In this document: one piece after another, positions 57,579-64,000 of the stretch
How the letters are laid out: each line of letters begins with the position of its first letter
How positions within the stretch are numbered: position 1 is the stretch's first letter
Source of the DNA: Perkinsus olseni
Lineage: Eukaryota > Perkinsozoa > Perkinsida > Perkinsidae
Length of the DNA: 64,000 nucleotides
NCBI GenBank assembly: GCA_013115135.1
Contig: JABANP010000027.1
Location: 186,001 to 250,000, forward strand
Direction: 5' to 3'
The notes under the pieces: model-generated
Told to the model about the DNA's origin: nothing
Database searches by the model: none
Seen by the model: the letters and a program-made list of their open reading frames with translations, nothing else
Program-made: the position numbers and the translations under genes

Positions 57579-58036
57579 ATGGGAGCAGTAGTATCTCGCA
57601 TGTCCGACTTCTTGGAAGAGCATCCTAAGCTTAAGGTGGCCAAGAGCAGGTTGACCAAGGTAGTGCAACCTGATGACGCTGACGAGCGTATCCTTTGTCA
57701 TTCAGTTGACATCGAATGCCCGATGGTTGGGTGGACATATAGTGTGGACAGCAGTAGTGTCGGCTATTGTGCTTGCTGTACCAGTCTTTTTCGAGTAAGT
57801 ATCTAGAGGTATCTTAGGTTGACTCAGGCGGAATACATAATATTAGATACGAGCGAGAGTGCCAGTTCTTCGACCAGATGAATCAGCTGCAGCAGGCGCA
57901 GATGAACGTAAGTCCGCTCTACGCTTTGGGAGTCGGTCACTTCGGATTGAGCTGGCACCCAGCTTTCCTAGTATTCCAGCGCTGGGGTCCTCAACCATGG
58001 GAAGGCGATTGTGTTTCATTTCTTTCACGTTTATGA
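57579..58036 (+). CDS. TOM22-like outer mitochondrial membrane protein
   Basis: The first exon (57579) encodes MGAVVSRMSDFLEEHPKLKV and AKSRLTK; a 46-nt intron joins to ARWLGGHIVWTAVVSAIVLA and VPVFFE. A gtaagt intron joins in phase to YERECQFFDQMNQLQQAQMN. The end is read as RWGPQPWEGDCVSFLSRL with stop at 58036; another acceptor would give a different tail. A short helical N-terminus, one membrane span with a W near its start and P near its end, then an acidic/Gln-rich helix is the layout of TOM22/TOM9 receptors of the protein import pore. Similarity is by pattern, not alignment. The N-terminal MG..S could be a myristoylation site, but the following residues are not a strong match. Confidence 0.55.
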
Positions 58037-58301
58037 TCTATTTTGGTAGGCCGCTACTACCTCGAGTGCTTGAGGAGATACAATAACATAGAATGGACGA
58101 AGATGATGATGATTCCGGCAGCATTTTTACCATATACTACTACTCTTACTGCCAGTATCGTTTCAGCAGCAACAGCGGCAGCACTCTCACGTCTCGCGTT
58201 ACTTCTATAGTCACAGGGCTGCCAGTTCGGATGATGGCTACCGACCGGACGGATGGAGAGTATTTTGTTGTTATTTGGCGGACGCATTGATTCCTTTGTA
58301 C

Positions 58302-61300
58302 ATGTCGCGCAGTAGGACCTTGGGGACGGCCTCCGCCTCTTCTTCGTCTGCTTCTGCTGCTGCGGGCTTCCGTCACTTCCGAGCAGGGGAACCGATAGAT
58401 GAGCGGGAGGCTGCTCGTAATACCTGGGTGGATGGGAGAGGGAAAATACTCTCAATCGTTCTTCCTTCTCGACGTGCGCCACTACCACTCGAGGCACTCT
58501 AGGGAGTGCGACCATCTGTTAAGGGGACAGGTCGTTCAACTTTTTGGACGGCACTCAGGATCTCAGCTTAATGAGATGATCTCATTGGGTCCATCATTCT
58601 ACCTTGTGAGCCCACGAATGAGCCTAGTCGTAGCTTCCACGGTAGTGGATGTCCATCAGAGCTCTCCGCGCCATACAGACAACCGTTTTCGCCGCTTCTA
58701 TCAGGCACATGGGAATCATTGAAATCTGCCATACACCAAATACACAATCACAATGCAAGTCATTTATCATTCGAAGAGCTCTACCGGAATGGGTAGGAGA
58801 TTGCCTCTCCCCTCCCCTCTCCTGTTGCCAAGGCCTGGGACAGGGCTAGCTGAGCGTGCACCTCTGTCAGGTATAATCTGGTGCTGCATAAGTATGGCTT
58901 GAAGCTGTACCAGGGAGTGGAGGAGACTGTGACTCTTCACCTCTTGGAAGTTTCGAAGCGCTGTATCGAGAGTAGTATTCGGTTACTAGGGAGACCACAC
59001 GCAGACTGTGCTGCATTACTCTTGCCACTGCTTGCGACTGAACTAGCACGCTGTAGAGCTGTGGTCAGTACTTACTACATATGCGACTGACCACGCTGGC
59101 AGCATGACAAGGCCTCTGTTGCCGGAAGGGCAAAGTATACTTCGGAAGGCACTTCATGAATTATCCCTTGTGCTGATGCTTACTAAATCACTGTCGGCGT
59201 ATACATATACCTATCCTGCGGGCTGAGTCCACTGGTGGTAGGTGCTGATGAGGATCTACTCAGCCGTCTCAAGGTGGAGTGGGAAGATCATAAGATGACA
59301 ATGGGAATGATACGGGACATCCTAATGTACTGCTGCTGCTGCCTGGCCGATCCCTCACCTTATCAGAATGCACAGTACGGTCAAGCCGTAGAGATCGTAG
59401 CTCCCCATGGGACTACTGGCATGTTATGCTCATTAGGTACATGGATCGTAACTACGTCAGGCAGCATCCTCAACAGTGTGTGCCCAGTCTATGATATGGG
59501 GCTGAGGGTAAGAGGGCAAGGAAGAGCGTTAGGCTTCGGTAGCCTCCCCTGCATTCCTTCGTTCCCATCTTGTGCGCGGGAGATGGATTTCTATGGGAGC
59601 GACTGAACGTTCTTGCCATCCTGGGAAGGGTACCGTTCTGCGACTGTAGTTTTCACAGGGATTTTGGATGAGGTCCCTAGGAGTGCCCGGCAGACTGTTT
59701 GCTATCGCAGGTGTTCCGTGACACAGTGATAGGGCATGCACGAGTAAGGGATAGAGCCATTGGGCAGGTACTGCTTTTAAGACCTCCCTGTAGTTTTCAC
59801 TGGCAGTCTTAGATTCTAGCAGAGCTCCGTCGCGAACTTCATGGCGAGACGGTAGCTGACCCTCAGCTTATAAAGACTGCTCTGTCTATGCTTGTGGAGC
59901 TATCTAGCATACAGACGCTACCTGCAGAGAGGGGCGTTCCTGAAACAGGTAGTGAATAGGCAGTTGCTGGGAATTGAACCAGGGGCCTCTCTAGGTTACC
60001 GAACTGGTCCGCCCTTGCCAGCTTCCTCGCCCTCCTCTTCGTCTATTTCTGATAGAGATACCAGCAATAGGAGTAGTCTAGGGTAGCGTTGGAGAGCCCA
60101 CCCGGCCGCCCAGCAGCAACGTCTACTACTCCTGGTTCGAGGTCAACTACCTAGCGCTCATCCGGGACTTCTACACGCGGGAGGTGGGTCGAAAATCCTA
60201 GCGGAGCGAAGCTGATTGTCACCTCTGCTCAGGCAAATGAGTATATAGATCGTCATACAGTAGGGGAGTACCTCGAGAAGGCCGACAGTAGGATGAGACA
60301 GGAAAAAAGACGGGTGGAAACCTACATGGACCGGACACAGACCATGTCTAAGGTATGGGAAGGAGCCGTGCATGCCCTAGGCGAGGTGCAGTTCACCTGT
60401 TCACTTTTACTCTGACCCTTGCTGAACAGCTGCGTTTACTCTTCCAGTATGGGCTGTACAGGAGCTCAGAGCCTCCTCAACGGAGAGGCCTTCGCAGGTT
60501 CAAGAAGTTTTGGACTACGTTTGGATCGGTCGTCACTATAAGACGCTCATCCAGCAGGAGAATAGTGGATGCAAGGCCATGTTTGCACAGGCTAGGTGGG
60601 CCCTGAGCGGTCAGTGCCGGCAGCGCATGCTTGCACCTTCAGAGTCTCCGAACTTCGCTTGATGTACTCGCTCTTCTCTCGGATACCCGAGGCCCTCACC
60701 GACATAGCGACGGTCATGCAGGATTGCATCAGCGCGGCGAGTAACGTAGCATTCTTGTCTTGACCGATCTGAAAGCTGAGCTTCTTAGTTGCTGATCTTG
60801 TTGCTGACGAGACCACGGTCAACGCCCCTGTACGGTTCGTCGAGAAACTGCTCGCCCTTCGAGAGAGGTGAAGTGTCTTTTCTCTCGCTGACGGACTAGC
60901 CTGAGTCGTCAGGTTCGAGCGAGTTGTCTCTCAAGCCTTTGGAGGCTCGCTGGAGTTCTCCAACCAGATGAAGGTCGCGTTTGAGAAATCACTTAACAAT
61001 GACCCGAAGTGCGCTCACTACTTGAGCCTCTACTTGGACGAGCTGCTGCGGAAAAGGTAGGCCGTCAAACCCTTTAGATTTTTCTATCATCATCTACCCA
61101 TCTAATCCAATGACACTCCCGGAGTGTCTTGATAGAATGAATAGGGTATGAATAGGGCCGGAGTTTTACGCCCTAGTTATTCTCTAACCTTCTGGTATGC
61201 AAAGATCCTCTGGTACCTGTATGATACTTGAAGTTTTATCCTAGTTTGCAAAGCGATGGCAGTGACATGTATAACATAGGAGACGTATCATATGGAAAAT

Positions 61301-63430
61301 TTCAATATGACCCTCAACCCACCAATTTCCTCGCTCGAGGCTTTCGCGTATTCGCTAGGACGGTTCCTCGGCCTTCCGCCTGCTCTCTCGGTTTCCTTCG
61401 CCGTTGTGTCCATAAAATACTGATAGAACCCTATCGTGCTTCGGCATTGTGATGGGGGCTCTCGTCTGCCGAGCTCACCTCGTGCCGTTCCTTCAGGCTC
61501 AAAGATATGACCGATACAGAATTCCACTCCAACGTCGACCAGGTCATCAGCGTCTTCCGGTAAGTCGGTATCTTCGGTCAGCTTCGCTCCGCCGTATTTT
61601 CTCCTTCCATCACCCTACAGTCGTGTGGTTACAGGTATCTTATTGATAAGGATGTTTTTGAATCATATTATCGATCCAGCCTTTGTCGGCGTTTGCTCAA
61701 CTCCAAGTAAGATCGCGGTTCTTCCTCGGCTCTTATGAATTTTGTAGACCTTCGGCAGCGAACGTCGAAGAGGCAGAGAAGCTTGTGGTGGGCAAGCTCA
61801 GGGCTGAGGTGAGGTCATTCTAGACCGGCCGATGCGTGTTATCACTCTCGGCTTAGTGTGGACAGCAGTACACGTCTAAGCTGGAAGGAATGCTGAAGGA
61901 CGTCAGTCTGAGCCAGGTGGGCGGTAACAGCGACCACCCTCGTGCGGGCAGTCCTGCGCTCAGGATACCAGCCGTAGCTATTCTCAATCGACTTCCACGT
62001 CGCGCATGGACGGGCCATCTCTGAGTCATTGCGAGCTTGACGTGAAGGTGAGAGGATTGGAGTCGCCTCCCTGCTCGTCTTGTCATTTACGTGCGGCTAT
62101 CCAGGTCTGCACCTCGGGCTTCTGGCCGACCCACTCCCCTCCAAAATGTGAGGTACCAATTGAAATGAAGTGTTTGATCGACCGGTGAGATAGTATTCGA
62201 GCTGCGCTGCCTGCCTATCGCTGGTGGCAGGTTCGAAGCATTCTATCTGTCCAAGCACAGCGGCCGGAAACTCACCTGGATGTTCAACTACGGCACCGGT
62301 AAGGTTCAGCAAGGTGCGGCTCAGGGCAGAGCTTAATAGTACAGTTCTATTGCGAGAAAAATTGTAACGACTCGAGCGGTTATCGTTGTGTTCCTCTGAG
62401 AATTTGAAGGAATTATTAACCATTCTTGTGCTCAGCTGACGTTCGGAGTAGAGTGGGACGCAACCCTCATGTACTCACCGTTAGCACGTACCAGGCGATG
62501 ATGCTGCTCCTCTTCAACACATCTGATGCACTGAGGTGGGTGCGCGGACAGCCTGGATAGACTGACCAGGCGCCGCTGCAGTTATGGCTCGATTTCGTTC
62601 AGTTACGAGCGGATACGGTCCTCGCTAAATTGCGGTAGAGGAGATGATGCTAGCGTTGATGAGAAGTCTGAGCAGGGCGATGACGCCGAGATCAAGCGGC
62701 ATCTTATGAGCCTCTACGTGAATCCAAGAGTGCGGTAAGGCAGGAGCCTTCTGCAGGGCGTCTGATGGCTACCACGTGGAGTTCCTATTTTTTAGGGTGC
62801 TGCTGCGGGAAAGTCCTCGGGAGTCGAAGGAGCCAGCCGCTGGTGACATCTTCCGCGTCAATACTCAGTTTGAGTCGCGTGTCCGCAACTTGAAGGTGCG
62901 TGACGCTCCAAGCTCATCTGGGGCTCATCGCATCGTGCGTCGCATTCCGCTGTACCTAGGTTCCACTGATAGCTCTCACCAGCAGCTCTAACAACAGAGG
63001 TAGGCGGCCGTCTATGACGTTCCCCGGTTGTTGTATCACCTTGAGTGCCAGATGGACCAGCGGGGTCTTCATCCAGTGGTGATGGTGGGAGCGCGATCCC
63101 CCAGGCGGTAGAGGAGGATCGGAAGCATATCGTGGAGGCCGTCTTGGTGAGCTTGGCGGACAACTCAGCCCATGGCGTCAGGATGGACGACTTGTCAAGG
63201 TACGCATCATGAAGAGCAGGAAGCAGATGGACCACAACTCGCTAGTTGTCGAGGCAACCAAGCAGCTGTCGCAACGGTGAGCGCCCACTTCTGCTACTAG
63301 CAGCTCATGGCTGCTCTTCAGGTTCCAGCCGACTCCTCAGCTCATCAAGCAGCGCATCGAGCACTTGATAGAACGAGAGTTTCTCGAGCGCTGTCCTCAT
63401 GATCATAAGACGTACAACTATTTGGCCTAG
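58302..63430 (+). CDS. CUL3: Cullin, CUL3-like
   Basis: The start at 58302 ([20 protein letters not shown]) leads to [14 protein letters not shown], then across a long intron [12 protein letters not shown] and [40 protein letters not shown]. Cullin repeats follow ([102 protein letters not shown]). The cullin homology domain contains [75 protein letters not shown]. The C-terminal Nedd8 domain reads [20 protein letters not shown] and [16 protein letters not shown], ending YNYLA at 63430; the Lys in IMKSRK is the expected neddylation site. SRKQMDHN and the RDILMYMDR segment fit CUL3 better than CUL1 or CUL4. The protein should scaffold RING/BTB ubiquitin ligases. One base seems to be in excess near 59485 (see findings). 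Confidence 0.9.
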
Positions 63431-63569
63431 TATTTCCCATTGATTTTGCAGACAGAACAGTTAAGCACCGATCGTCTGACTGTGGATAGCTAGAATCACG
63501 GTAGCATATATAATAACTATAGTCAACACATTTTATCATTGCAGAAGGCCGGGACAGTGTTCATAGTCA

Positions 63570-63797
63570 ATGGGCGATGGAGGTGCTTCGTCTTTGCCCG
63601 CCAGTGAGGCAGTGTCAATATACTTGACGAGGGAGCTCGACTTGAATTCAGTGCGATTCCCCTCTCCGATAACGCTAGATGGAGGATTTACACCGGATCT
63701 TGAAGACGGGAGAATCTCCGCTAGAATTAATGCGGCGCTCGGGTGTTGGCAGACACTTCACACGTCTCGATGCTTTCCGCTAGCACCTTCATTGTAG
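63570..63797 (+). CDS. Possible first exon of a further gene
   Basis: An ATG-initiated frame (MGDGGASSLPASEAVSIYLT, then RELDLNSVRFPSPITLDGGF) of natural composition, 75 codons long, lies 140 bases after the cullin stop. No splice donor is convincing and the window ends soon after. Low support. Confidence 0.25.
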   Translation: MGDGGASSLPASEAVSIYLTRELDLNSVRFPSPITLDGGFTPDLEDGRISARINAALGCWQTLHTSRCFPLAPSL

Positions 63798-64000
63798 TGA
63801 CCTCCTCGACGATGGGTCATCTGCTGAGGATTCCTTACCCAGGATGTACACCGGCTGTGTTTGGCTTTGCCTAGGCCTCATAAGCCCCTAACTGTATATC
63901 TGAATCCAATCCACCAGAGTTCACTTTCCAGACGAGCAGCAACTATGCGTCCCTGGGTACATGCGTGCTAGTCAGAGCGTCACGATACGAGCGTGACGTT

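Overview
The window is nuclear DNA of a protist. Genes are packed with many short spliceosomal introns (mostly about 40-70 nt, some possibly 31-34 nt, GT-AG with an occasional GC-AG), and the intact proteins are ordinary eukaryotic ones (Notchless, N-myristoyltransferase, a cullin-3-like cullin, a SWIB protein, a chromodomain protein). A tRNA-Tyr gene with a tiny intron also fits. My best guess, from gene architecture and not from any search, is a perkinsozoan alveolate such as Perkinsus. Most open frames are single exons, so I joined exons by eye using donor/acceptor sites, reading phase and, where possible, family alignment from memory.

Layout. From 1 to about 29.6 kb nearly all supported genes lie on the minus strand: a long coiled-coil protein running off the left edge (1-4923), an unidentified membrane protein (5.2-6.8 kb), a repeat-rich island (8.2-10.3 kb), a secreted basic protein gene cut in two by a 2,119-bp element with terminal inverted repeats and a 9-bp target duplication (11.2-14.2 kb), gene remnants and a paralog fragment (15.2-16.7 kb), an AAA-type ATPase (16.8 to about 19 kb), a chromodomain protein (19.3-22 kb, probably more), two small ORFs around a 57-bp hairpin (23.5-24.1 kb), a mitochondrial-type protein (25.5-26.1 kb), a lysine-rich protein (26.2-27.9 kb) and a small membrane protein (29.0-29.6 kb).

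From 30.1 kb the coding strand switches to plus. First come three tandem paralogs of a family I do not recognise, sharing one domain and one intron position (30.1-34.7 kb). Then two long, only partly resolved multi-exon genes (35.3-39.4 and about 40.4-44.2 kb) are separated by a minus-strand tRNA-Tyr. A minus-strand gene (44.3-45.5 kb) converges on the second. The right third is a dense run of plus-strand genes: a DPF/NPF-repeat protein, a CCCH zinc-finger protein, Notchless (ribosome assembly), a SWIB protein, N-myristoyltransferase, a TOM22-like protein and a cullin-3-like cullin ending at 63430.

The right-hand genes are conserved single-copy machinery. The left part (8-17 kb, 23-25 kb) looks like an accessory, decaying zone with repeats, hairpins, broken paralogs and a transposon-like insertion. 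The most notable features are that insertion, the three-gene family with its unrecognised domain, and the paired foldback hairpins.
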